This document shows positions 41,062 to 51,552 of a stretch of DNA of 64,000 bases, piece after piece. The stretch comes from Schizochytrium sp. TIO01 (Eukaryota; Sar; Bigyra; Thraustochytrida; Thraustochytriidae): contig SMSO01000031.1 of the NCBI GenBank assembly GCA_004764695.1, positions 4,697,048-4,761,047 of the forward strand, written 5' to 3'. Position 1 is the stretch's first letter. Every line of letters starts with the position of its first letter. Below the pieces are notes generated by a model. It saw only the letters and a list, made by a program, of their open reading frames with translations, made no database searches and was not told the DNA's origin. Position numbers and translations under genes: made by a program.

Positions 41062-42214
41062 ACATCAGCTTCTTACGATAGCCTTTGGCGTTTAACTTTG
41101 CCAATACCTGTTCATGTCTTTTTAATAAAAACTAGTATTACTTACCTGCTCACCAACCGTATTTGGACACCTTGTTTCGTTCTTATATGTATGCCACTGG
41201 ACTTTCGGTTTACATCCTTCTGCCCTTTACGTGGACACCTATCAATACCCACTGATTACTTTAACTTTAAGTGTCAACTTATTATGACTTTCCTTTCAAA
41301 TTATCAAATGTATGTTTAAAATGATTGAATCTATGCATTTGAGCTTAAACGTAGCTACCTACAACATTTAGTTCAGGTTTTCTCTTGGGCATAGTCCAGT
41401 TTCATCTTTGCATTCAATTAATGCTTAAATCCATATGTATTTAAAACACGATCAAATGGTTTCTGCTCGGATGGCGCCGTTAGCTTCAACCTCAAAAACT
41501 CTGCAAAATTACTCTGAGTCATCGAGTCCAGTTGAAGTGTTTTCTCTACCTCATAGCAACTACTAGAAGCTGTTCAACCCTACTTGAACTTGAGTCAACC
41601 AGAGTTGCACGGCCTCTAGAGTTAAAACAGTGAAACACACGAACTAAAACGAAGAAAATACTCTCCTGTAGCACTGTACAACAAACTAAACCTAAGTACT
41701 CATCTCTACAGCTGCAGTCCTCGCCAACTTCGCTCTAGAGATCCCAATATGTTCCCACTCGTCGCGAACTCCACTGCCACGAACTAACAGAGAAGCCCAC
41801 CTCATCAATACAGCAAGAACTTCCTTTCCGGCACCTAATACCTCCCAATCTAGCAACCCGTGGGACATCGGAACGATCTGAGAACCGATTACTACCCCCC
41901 GTAGGTGGTTCTGTAGATAGTTGCCTATTAGCCACTGCTACGGCTCTAAAAACGTCTATATGCTACGAGTTGCGGAACCGAAGCCTCCGCAGGTTTCTTG
42001 TGTTTTGTTGTCCTTCTCTCCTCTTTTGCGCTGCTGTGGCTGAGGGCTCTGCCTCCTCAGGGCCGGGTCATGTGGCCGCTCGTTGGCCGCGCTTTCTTTC
42101 AGGCTCCTTCGATCCACGCCTCCGGAAAACAGAGAGACAGAAACCTCTTTTGATCCCAAAGTTCTGAAAAGCCAAGCCTCGTTAGTAGGCGCCTTCTACC
42201 TCTAACGGTAGCAC

Positions 42215-42216
<2 letters not shown>

Positions 42217-42252
<36 letters not shown>
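42217..42252. repeat. (CT)18 dinucleotide microsatellite
   Basis: Uninterrupted CT repeats, 36 bases. Confidence 0.95.
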
Positions 42253-42256
<4 letters not shown>

Positions 42257-42476
42257 GGGCGTCTAAGAGTATCAGCTATCGGCTACTCTTAGCACCACGA
42301 GTAGGGGATTGCTATGCCTATGGAGCCCTACTGTAAAGGGTAGAAGGCAGAGCACGTTCGGTATGTAACTCTTCTCCTATCTATCTATCTATGATCTATC
42401 TATCATATTGATCTCTTTCAAAGTGATGATCTAAGAAGAAAAGAGAGATCATGCTAATATTAGTGTATGCTTGCTT

Positions 42477-42547
42477 ACTAACTAACTAACTAACTAACTA
42501 ACTAGCTAACTAACTAACTAACTAACTAGTAGGTAGGTAGGCAGGTA
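42477..42547. repeat. (CTAA)n array followed by (GTAG)n
   Basis: About 13 CTAA units with one CTAG interruption, passing directly into GTAG/GCAG units. Confidence 0.9.
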
Positions 42548-42975
42548 GTGAGATAGGCATATATGTATTAATCATTCTCTCGAAGCCCTGCCCTCGCCGA
42601 ACGGTCCGTGCATTCCGCTTCCGCCCGTACTCCGCGTTGGCTCGTACGCTGTGGAGACGCGGGTCGTCGGCTTTCACTTGTGTGGCGTTGGCTACGTCCA
42701 CGACCGACGCTCGCCAGCTGACACGTTCGTTCCGGGTGGACTCGCCTCGGAATCTCCGACTCGACGTTCTGCTCGACTTCCTTCTTTCTTCTTGCCTTTT
42801 CTGCTCGATTTCTCGTAGCTGCGCCTGATTCAAGGCTCTGGTTTCACCTTTGCCTCATCAGCGCTCAAGTCTGGCAATATTTCTCTCTGCAGACTTTGCT
42901 TTGCTTCGATCATCTCGTATTGGCGCACTATCTGTGAAATATACTCTTCGTAGAGTTTCGAACTCTTTTCATTGC

Positions 42976-42998
42976 ATATATATATATATATATATATA
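42976..42998. repeat. (AT)n microsatellite
   Basis: Uninterrupted AT repeats, 23 bases. Confidence 0.9.
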
Positions 42999-43322
42999 CT
43001 CATTATATATACATACAGCAACACATTCGCGTTCAGATTGACTCGCGGTGTCTTTGATTGGTATAAATTTGCTGCAGACTTCATTGAAACTCAGCTGATT
43101 ATTGATTTAAACATTGTACAGGCTCGTTTCAAGACCCAGTTCGAATTCTCTGCGTTTCTCGTTATATAGGCTAGCACCTTCTGTCAGGCGCGACAACGGG
43201 TCTGTGCAAATAACTGTCAGCTAGCAGAGGCGACACAGAGTTTTTTTTAGGTGTATCCAAGCAGTAGGCAAGTGTAAGCAGTAGCTTGGTTTGTGTCGAA
43301 AACTTAAGAAACGTCAGCAAAG

Positions 43323-45130
43323 ATGGATAGCGACGAGGAATACTACTATTATAGTGATGAGGATCAATACGAAGACGAGGACGATGGAGTAAATGTTTCT
43401 AAGCATGCCCATTCGGAGAACAAGATGGATGGGCATGATTTCTGCTCAATGTCAGTAGATGGAGAAAATAAAAACACGGAGAATGTATTGGGCGGAGCAG
43501 GTGCAAGTTTGACCAAACCTCGCCCTCAGGCAGCGACACAAGAGGAGTACACTGTGTTAACCCCGGAAATGCTGCGTGCAGAACAAGAGAAATTGATTAA
43601 TAATGTTTCTGATGTCCTCGACACCAGCTTCGACACCAGCAATGTGCTTCTTCTGCACTTTAAGTGGAATAAGGAACGTCTGTTTGATGCTTACTATGCA
43701 GACTCCGTAAAGGCGTGCAAAGATGCTGGTGCCGTGCAGCTCGTTAGCGAAGAGCATGCTATGGATGCTGATGCGGCAGGCGGCAGCAAGGAGCAAGGCA
43801 TGTTCATGTGCCAAATTCTGTATATGGAGGTACCCTACAAGTTTACTTTTTCGTTGGGTTGCACGAGTGAAGACGGCACTGAACACCGCTTCTCGCTAGA
43901 CGCTTGGCAGCAATATCTGTGCACAAAGGTAAGCGAGGGAAAGATTGCATCTTCACACGATGCCCGGCAGATAAGTGTAACGCTATGATCAGCCCAAAAC
44001 AGTGGGAAAAGGTCCTTACTAGCGAAATTGAAGGTGGTCGCTCTGAAGACATGATTGCCCGCCATACTGATGCACTTCGAGTATATCGACGGCATCTGGC
44101 CACCTCTTTTGTAGACATCAACCGTAACATTCGCTGGTGCCCAGGCAAGCACTGCCAGTGTGCAGTTCTAGCTTCCGGTGCTGTTAAGGAAGTACGTTGT
44201 TCCAGTTGCGAACAACTCTTTTGTTTCAAGTGCGGTGCGGATGCTCACGCTCCTATTTCCTGCAAGGGTCTTGTCATGTGGCAAGATAAATGCGTTAACG
44301 AGAGCGAAACGGCGAACTGGATTCTTGCAAATACTAAGATTTGTCCCAAGTGCTCAACCCGTATTGAGAAAAATCAGGGTTGCAACCACATGACTTGCCG
44401 CGTATGCCGCCATGACTTTTGCTGGATTTGTACTCAGCCATGGAGCGAGCACGGAACCTCAACTGGTGGATACTACAACTGTAACAAGTATCGTGAGGCT
44501 GTGGGAGATGGTACTGAGGACAAAAAGGCGCGAGCTGAGAAGGAGTTAAACCGTTACTTGCACTACTACAAGCGTTACGCTTCTCATCAAGCCGCCGGGA
44601 AATTCGCTGCAGACCAGCGTAAGAATGCTGAGAAACGTATGATTGAGATGCAGGGATCTCAGCAGGACTCTAGTTGGGTCGATGTACAATTTTTGCAGCA
44701 GGCTGCGGAGCAACTCATTGAGTGCCGTCGCGTGCTCATGTATACATATGCTTTTGCCTACTTTCTACCTGAAGGTCCCAAGAAGGAGCTCTTTGAGTAC
44801 AACCAAAGCATGCTGGAAAGTAACACTGAGCATCTTAGTGAGCTTAGTGAGGCTCCTCCTGAGAAGATGGACCGTGCTGATGTTATTAACTACACGCGTG
44901 TCACGGGCAAGTTCTTGAAGTCTTTGTTGGAGCAAGTGGAGAGCGAAGGTCTCGCAATTGATCAGGTCCGTGATACGTCTGGGGCGAGCGATAGTGAGCT
45001 CAAGCCAGGTTCTAAGAGTGTCAGCAGCAACAATAACAGCTCAGCTGCTTCGAACAGAGCCTCAAAGACTTCTCTCTTTAACTCAAGAGGCAAGGGGTCT
45101 TCATCGAAGCAAGGAAACGTTCATCGTTGA
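43323..45130 (+). CDS. ARIH1: ARIADNE-like RBR ubiquitin ligase, split across two frames
   Basis: Two overlapping frames (43323-43988; open frame 2 to 45130) join at 43937-43943 into about 602 residues. Order: acidic MDSDEEYYYYSDEDQYEDED N terminus, as in ARIH1; RING1 about 160-217; IBR about 272-314 (KHCQCAV, VRCSSCEQLFCFKCG); RING2 from about 340 (ICPKCSTRIEKNQGCNHMTC) with the catalytic cysteine at 354 in the GCNHM motif, followed by FCWIC and HG/YNCNKY; then a helical ARIADNE domain (RYLHYYKRYASHQAAGKF, ECRRVLMYTYAFAYFLP) and a Ser-rich tail. RBR ligases pass ubiquitin from E2 to this cysteine before the substrate. RING1 is degenerate: C163-x2-L166, C180, H188, then S191 and A194 where FCxxCW is expected; only the distal pair CPADKC is intact. 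The start ATG has a favourable AAAGATGG context. A 74-base intron (43929-44002) would also join the frames but would delete CPADKC. Confidence 0.88.
43929..44002 (+). other. Alternative reading: possible 74-base intron in the RBR gene
   Basis: AAG|GTAAGC is an excellent 5' splice donor, and AAAACAG at 43996-44002 is a usable acceptor. Removing 74 bases joins CTK to WEKVL in frame. The removed bases, however, encode conserved ARIADNE residues (RCPADKCNAM) in the downstream frame, which argues that they are ancestral coding sequence. It could still be used as an alternative splice. Confidence 0.35.
43937..43943 (+). other. -1 slippery heptamer G_GGA_AAG at the RBR frame junction
   Basis: In the upstream frame the bases fall exactly as X_XXY_YYZ (GAG GGA AAG). 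A one-base slip back gives Glu-Gly-Lys-Asp-Cys-Ile-Phe-Thr-Arg-Cys-Pro-Ala-Asp-Lys-Cys, which restores the RING1 distal zinc-ligand pair typical of ARIADNE proteins. The downstream frame is closed by TGA at 43880-43882, so the change must lie between 43883 and 43988. One extra A in the AAA run would do the same, so an assembly deletion is an equal explanation. Confidence 0.6.
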
Positions 45131-46980
45131 AGTGGGCCACTGATGTTTCTCTTGTATGGCCATGCGCCTTTATATCAACTACAAACAAATCTATAATTAA
45201 ATCACATCATTCTAACGATTTCCTCGGTAGTTTTGGTCTCTTGCTCATCTCTTCATAATAATAACAATAATTCCACTTCTCTCAAACTTTATAATGGCGC
45301 ATTATGTCCAAGGTGCAAAATACGGCAGTGGCTGTATTGGAAGGTCAAATGTTTGTTATATTGTTTCTAGTTTAGGAACCGAGAATGTAAGGCTTCGTCA
45401 CTTGGAAAACTTTGTTTGTGGACTGAGTGTATATCTATCTAACTTTTCTCTAGAGTTTCCCCGCGTTTGCTGATTTGGGTTTCGTAAAGTTCTTTGTGGC
45501 TTTTTAGTTTGCATCGCGTTGGCCATCATGTTGGCCAGATGCTACAACACTGTTTAGTTACAAGTCGCGAGCTGCTTTTAGTTTCAGTTGTTTCGAAAAG
45601 CGACTACCATGTTAAACATTTTAAATATACATGCATGGCCTTGGCCGAGAAGAAGTAGCGAGAGTCTCTGATTTGATGGGCAATTTCAGCCAATCCAAAG
45701 CACTGAACTACCTTAATAAAAAAAAAAAAATCAGAAGAAAACGCGAAGACACAAGAACTCAGGGACCAAGATGAACACAATACTTTGAGGATGCTTTTGC
45801 TCCCCCTAAGGGTAGCATTCGATGGCATCTGGTAAGACGGCCCATGGTGGAAAGCAGAATCTACAAACTGAGCTTCGTATAACTCGAAGTTCGAAATGTA
45901 GTACACAGTGACTCTTGAGCAAAGCGGTAGAGAGTTTTGGTTCTTGGCACCGGGTATGAAACCCTGGTTTGTGTAAAACGAATTAAAAAGGGAAGCAGGA
46001 TACGGGTTTCGGGTTTCGCTGGAACTTACCTTGACTGATGAAACTAGAGAGCCGCTGTTCTACGTGTTTTTCAATCTGGGCAGTAGTGTTTGTTGTCGCG
46101 AAACACATCCAAATGCGGTTCCTAGAGTTTGCGCTGACAACTTATAATCAAGTACATATTCTTCAAATTGAAGAAAGCAGAAATAATCACTAAAGCACAT
46201 AAAAGCACCCTGTCCTCTCCGAGCACAACTGCCCATCTCAACTCGGGGCCTCGGCCTCCTTGCCAATCTCGCCTTCTGCGCCTCCATATTTCATAAATCC
46301 TCATCTTGCTTTCTGATCCTCCAAGTTGTGTACTCTCACAGCATTCACAGCATTCACATACGTACTCTCTGGCTATGCTGCGCGATAGGTGTAGGTAGCT
46401 AGCTACCAGCTAGCTAAGTGCCTCGCTCTCCCTGGTACGCTCCTTCTGCTTCTCGCTCCTCTGGTGAGAAGGCATCCCGAGATGGCTTATAAATCCCGAG
46501 GTTGTCGCGAGGCCCTCTTCGCGAGCGCAGGGCACACCAACACCAGGCGCTTGGGCAGGCTTCTTGCGCTCCTCCTTGTAGCGTCAGGAGCAGCTTCCCG
46601 TGCTGCCTTGGGGTACAGCGCGCGGGTTTAGAGCGCAAGCACAGCAAACCTGCGCGACTTTGATTGATCCCATCCTTTAGGCATCCTGCATGGATTCCAT
46701 GCATCCCTGCATCCATGAGAGCGCGTACATTCAATGATGATCGGTTCTCCTCGAGGATTCCGCAGTTCCTCAATTCCTCAGCTTGCCGCCATCTTTCCCT
46801 CGGCTCTTGTCGCACGAGTCTCGCGCGATAAAGATCACTTGCACGCAGTGCTCCGCCACCACCCTGAGCGGAGTGGAGTGTGGTGTCTTGGCCGAGTGGA
46901 GTTGGTTCTGGGCGCCGCCATCCATCTCATGCCGCTTCAGTCGCTCACTCGTCGTCAGAACCGTCGCTAACTGCGAAGCT

Positions 46981-47040
46981 CGCTTGCTCGCTTGCTTGCT
47001 TGCTTGCCTGCTTACTGCCTGCTTGTCTGCTTGTCTGCTC
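46981..47040. repeat. Degenerate (GCTT)n array
   Basis: GCTTGCTTGCTTGC-type units with GCCT/GTCT variants. The same tetranucleotide recurs at 48603-48650, 50197-50250, 54644-54680, 55149-55185 and 57738-57761, and in opposite orientation at 52924-52952. Confidence 0.85.
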
Positions 47041-47593
47041 GCCAGGTTCCCCAAGCCTTCAGGCCAGCCCTGGCCACTCGCTGCCTGCGCCACTCGCGTT
47101 GTTCGCGCCGAGCTTGCTGCGCACCAGTATCTTGCGGCCGCTGCGCAGGAAGGACCAAGAAAGAAGAGAGAGAACGAGAAAAAAGAAGAAAAAAGAAGAA
47201 AAAAGAGGCTTTCGCCCTTTCTTCCTTCCGCTTTCCTCTCCGTTTATTGGCCTTCTTTCTAATTTTACTTCATTTTACCAATTCGTTCTTTTCTTCTTCA
47301 AGGTTAGCGCGAGGAAGAAGTAAGTAGTAAGGGAAAGAAGGAAAGGGAACCAAACAACGAGAGTCGCCTCGTCTTTGAAAGGGTGTCATAAGTTGAGCCA
47401 ACCAACCTCTATCAAACATCATGATGTTTATTAATTATTTATTTAGAAACAAGATTGGATATTAGGGAGAGAGAGGGCACTAAGTTTGGTTTGTTTTATT
47501 TTAATTAAAGTAGATGATAAAATGAGCACTTCAAAATAAACAAGGATTAAAAGAGGAAAAGTATCACCCAAATTTTAAATGAATATGATCACG

Positions 47594-47644
<51 letters not shown>
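47594..47644. repeat. (TAA)17 trinucleotide microsatellite
   Basis: Uninterrupted ATA/TAA repeats, about 51 bases. Confidence 0.95.
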
Positions 47645-48602
47645 GATTGATTTAAAAATAGAAAAGTAAGAAGAAAGCCAGGCGGGCCTGTAGGCGCCAA
47701 AAAGATGTTCAACCATCTCTCGCTGACTGCCGCGAAAACAGGCCAGCTTTTCACCTGTAAGAAAGTCCTTCTATTGTTGGTGGATACGAAAGAATGTCCG
47801 CTTAATTAGGCCGAGTTCTGCATTTTATGATTCACACATGTGTGCTGATGGAGGAGGTCGATTTCTTGCTTATTTTGTTTTCTCCACATGCTTTTGGCCG
47901 TCCCATGTTTAACACTCGCACTATTCTTTCAATCGCCTCTGTCAGTATTTTTCCTTTTAATCCCAAGGGGGAAAACTCTGATGCTCCAAGCGACCTAGTG
48001 CTCTTCAAAAGTAATACATATATATATTATATATATTAAATAATAATTTCATTTACTGGTACTTTAATTTATTTATTTTATTTTACTTTAAAAGTAAAGG
48101 TTAAAAAAGAAAAAGAAGAGAAAAAAGAAAAAAGAAAAAAGAAGAGGTTATGGTGTTATTTTTCTTAATCTTCAAATGTTTTCCAGCCAGCTACTTTAAA
48201 CCATTTCAAGACCAAGTTTACACGCACATTCGCCAATCGGTTTGCTTCATTCAAATCGATCAACAAAACGTTTCCTCCCTATACGCAGCGTCCTCCATTC
48301 CAGAGGCAACAAACACTCACGCGATACGCTCGTTTTCCAACAAAGTAACGAGCTAACTCAACAGCTTATAATGGCTAGCTAGCTAGGCAACCAACTAACT
48401 AACAAACTAACTAACGATGTCGTATGCCCTTCAAGTCTGCAATTGAAGTGTTTCCTAGTTCCATCTTGACGAGACCATCTCATGAAGCCCTTCAAAGCCA
48501 CCGCACTGGCCACGCTCGCTCGGATGCGCGGGCGTCCGTAGCGTCGTGGTCCTTTGCGAGGTGCTGCCACGAGTCTCGCTGGCTGCTTGGGCTCCTGTGC
48601 TT

Positions 48603-48650
48603 TCGCTCGCTTGCTCGCTTGCTTGTTCGCTTGCTCGCTTGCTTGCTGGC
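48603..48650. repeat. (GCTT/GCTC)n array
   Basis: Alternating TCGC and TTGC tetramers. Confidence 0.85.
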
Positions 48651-48931
48651 GTGCCTGGATGCAGGCACGCACGGCCTTGCGCAAGGATGGATGCCGCCGC
48701 GGCGTCCACCAGGACTGAGGGCGGCAGCTTGAGATTCCTGCGAGACAAGACCGCAGAAGTCCACAAGCTATCGAAGAAGCTGCTGCGAGATAGTACCTTT
48801 AGAGTGTGCGCGGGAATGCGGGCAGATGGTAGCTAGCTGGGCATCGATCAACCAGGCGCCCAATGTTTAGGCGTCGGAAAGGTGGAAGACCCTGTTCGCT
48901 ATTCTGCCAACTCCAGCAAGGTCTCCCTCCA

Positions 48932-48932
<1 letters not shown>

Positions 48933-48989
<57 letters not shown>

Positions 48990-48996
48990 TTGCTGT
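48933..48996. repeat. (CTG)n repeat, about 21 units
   Basis: CTG triplets with two TTG interruptions. This class can form hairpins and expand. It lies outside any supported gene. Confidence 0.95.
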
Positions 48997-49767
48997 TTGT
49001 TGCTCCCCGTCAGCAGTGCTGTCAAGGCACTCATTGGTTGATTCGTCGATGCATTTGATCCATTGATGAATTTGATTCATTGGTCTATTTGCGACTGTGC
49101 CTTTCGGGGTCCTTATTGCAGTTCGTCCATCTTCGCGCCATACTTACTTTCTTGAGTGGAACAAGTCTAAGACTCGCCGGGTCGACTCCAGAGAGCGAAC
49201 CGCTTCGTGTCCTTCATTAGGTGCAAGGTCAACTGCCACTTGGATCGTGGCTGGTGAACAATGTCGTCTTTTGGATGTTTGGTCCCAGCTTTGGAAGCTT
49301 GATTTTTTGAAGCCCTCAGGGGTTTTCAGGGCCTTTTCAGGTTTAACAGGCTGAGTTTTCTGCTACAGGGCTCAACAGGCTGGTTTTGAGGCCGCCGCGA
49401 TGACGAAGGTCACACGCACGCACGCACACACATTCACACTCTTACATTCACACATACACACGCACTTTTGAAAGAGCGAACTGTGCATTGGAGTTTATTT
49501 AGCAAGTTACAAGACCAACCAGTGCTCTAAGTTGCTCGAATAAGGTGCTTCTCCAGAGATTGCCGTGGTGGGCTGCTCGGCTTGCTTGCCGTGCCTTTGA
49601 AAGGAAAATGATCTTTACCGAGAGGAAGAAGCTGCCACGCCTTTCTTGGTGTTCGTCTAACCAACCAACCAACCAGCTAACCACACTCGACGCGCTGTGT
49701 TCTATTATGCGCAGTAATTATTCTCGCGAAGTGGTCCCTACATCCTTTTTCACCCTTTCCCCAAAGT

Positions 49768-49794
49768 TGCTGCTGCTGCTGCTGCTGCTGCTGC
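49768..49794. repeat. (TGC)9 repeat
   Basis: Nine uninterrupted TGC triplets, 27 bases. Confidence 0.95.
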
Positions 49795-50196
49795 GCTCAA
49801 TATATGAAAGTTAAGAAACAGCCATGGTTCTTGAAAACCACTACTTGTAAGCACTTCGCATTGCAGACTCGAGTCTTGCTCCAGCCCAGCTACCCGAAAG
49901 AACAGCGGACTCTTTCAAATGTTCTCTTTCTACCTCGTGTGAATACCCCTCTCTCTGTCTCTCACACACAATCTTAATGAAAGAAATGAAAGAAATGTAA
50001 TGAAATAAAATAAAATAAAATGGGTGCTTATGTAACTTTTGAATTTCAATTAAATAAGAACTTATTCTTTAAGAAACAATAATAAATAAAGAAAGGCCAT
50101 CTTGTCGTTGATGAGTGAGAGACCGTTCATTCCCTCGAGCTCAAGTTGAAGCTCGAAAACGCGGGGCGTTCGCGCTCTCCACCTGCACCGCATGCC

Positions 50197-50250
50197 TGTT
50201 TGTTTGTTTGTTTGTTTGCTTGTTTGCTTGCTTGCTTGCTTTCTTTCTGC
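50197..50250. repeat. (GTTT)n passing into (GCTT)n
   Basis: TTTG tetramers convert stepwise to TTGC tetramers, an array evidently drifting by point substitution. Confidence 0.9.
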
Positions 50251-50359
50251 CTGGCCTGGCGAGAGGCGCGTTCCTTTGGCGACGGCTGAACCCATACTGG
50301 ACGGCCTTCTTTTGTGCGCCACGTGCTGATCACCACACGTAGCGCGGACCTCCCCACTC

Positions 50360-50600
50360 GTGAACTTCAATTGAAGCTCCTCAATTGCAGCGTTTCTATT
50401 GAAACTCTTGAAATGGTGCAATTCATCATCTTCAAATGTTGAAAATTTTGTAGATAAGATTCTTCGATTGAAGAAGAAGTTCTGCAATTGAAGTTCCTCA
50501 AAAGAGATTCTTTAAATGAAATTCTGCACTCGAAGTTCTCCAAATAAGATCCCTCAGTTATTGAAGAAGCTCTGCAACTGAAGTTCTTCAAATGAATGGA
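50360..50600. repeat. Degenerate minisatellite, period about 45 bases
   Basis: Units of the type TGCAATTGAAGTTC-TCAAA-GATTC recur about five times with many substitutions. The period is close to a multiple of three, so the minus strand stays open and reads as repeating NFxCRxSS-like segments. I see no start or family that would make it a gene. Confidence 0.6.
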
Positions 50601-51393
50601 GCTTTCGGCGCCTGGAAACTGTCTGACTTGAATCAGCTCCAGAGCAGCCATCGCTATGTGCGCGCGCGCAAGAGGTGCTCGAGCCCAGCCAGTGAACGAA
50701 CTCGAAGTCGTCGGCTTTGCTCTCTTGATGTCCTCTTGAAAGTATTCAAGCAACATAGCAACATAGCAACATAGAAAGCAAGCTCGCCCACTTGAAAAAC
50801 CGGTCGAGGGCCGCCCGCCAGGCCATCGCTCATCTCCTCCGCAGGCTCTGTCCCTTCGCCTGACACGCAGTCCCAGCAGCTCATCCAACTTACCCAACTT
50901 ATTCAAGCATGTGTTTATTTCTTCAACTTCCTGGGCACGACGAGGAGGAGGAGGAGCACGTCTGCGCCTCTCTGATTTCGAGCGACTTTGTCCTCGTTAT
51001 TTGTTTCCTCCCTCGAGAGCAGACCAAGTTCCCGACTTCTTCTCGGCCATTCACGTGCCTCTTTTTCCCTTCGAGATCTGCATCTGCGCATTTGACCTCT
51101 TCGCGTTGGACTCGCTAGCTTGGTCCGTCGGCCCGCTTACGACCAGGAGGCGGCTGCGCTTGGCTTCGCTACGCTTGGCTTCGCTTCGCTTCAAGGTCGG
51201 TTATTCGCTCGCTGGAAAGGCAGGCAGGCGGTTTTGATCTGCAGTCGGTGCGACGCTCTGCGCATCGTCATCAAAGCTGCGTGCATTTTGCAGCTCAGAG
51301 CACTCGTCTACAGCTTCTCCAATTGGCCCTCCCTCTCAAAACTCTCAAAAGGCTCCTTCTTCGCCCTCCCACATATGATATCATCATCGCAGG

Positions 51394-51417
51394 TATCTAT
51401 CTATCTATCTATCTATA
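51394..51417. repeat. (TATC)6 microsatellite
   Basis: Six TATC units followed by ACCT variants. Confidence 0.9.
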
Positions 51418-51498
51418 CCTACCTACCTTCTACCTTCGAGCTGTCAACCCAAGTCGCTCGTCTGCTCGCAGACGCCCTGGTTCGTCTTTCTTTCTGCC

Positions 51499-51552
51499 TG
51501 TGTGTCTGTCTGTATGTCTGTCTGTCTGTCTGTCTGTATGTCTGTATGTCTG
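51499..51552. repeat. (GTCT)n microsatellite with ATGT variants
   Basis: About 13 tetramers of GTCT/GTAT. Confidence 0.9.

Larger units (their letters stand above)
41062..43322. other. Intergenic region with several microsatellites
   Basis: 2.2 kb between the YchF-like gene and the RBR ligase. The first kilobase holds nothing recognisable. Then come (CT)18 at 42217-42252, (CTAT)n at 42378-42407, (CTAA)n/(GTAG)n at 42477-42547 and (AT)n at 42976-42998. Between the last two, the minus strand has two abutting charged open frames (42833-43084 and 42522-42833) that might be a gene relic; see findings. The last 150 bases are the presumed leader of the RBR gene. Confidence 0.5.
45131..49999. other. 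Gene-free, repeat-rich region, first part
   Basis: After the RBR gene no protein family can be recognised. 45131-46980 is mostly unique sequence with a poly-A run at about 45717-45731. From 46981 tandem repeats dominate: GCTT-type at 46981-47040 and 48603-48650, purine-rich GA/AAG tracts at about 47155-47215, (TAA)n at 47594-47644, A/G-rich tract about 48080-48145, CTG repeats at 48933-48996 and 49768-49794, and a CA/CAC-type tract around 49410-49465. Open frames here run through the repeats on both strands and are not supported. Confidence 0.55.

Noticed and set aside
46783-47327. Overlapping plus-strand frames of 107-159 codons
   Set aside because: Three frames open at once through GCTT and GA-rich repeats; no consistent coding signal.
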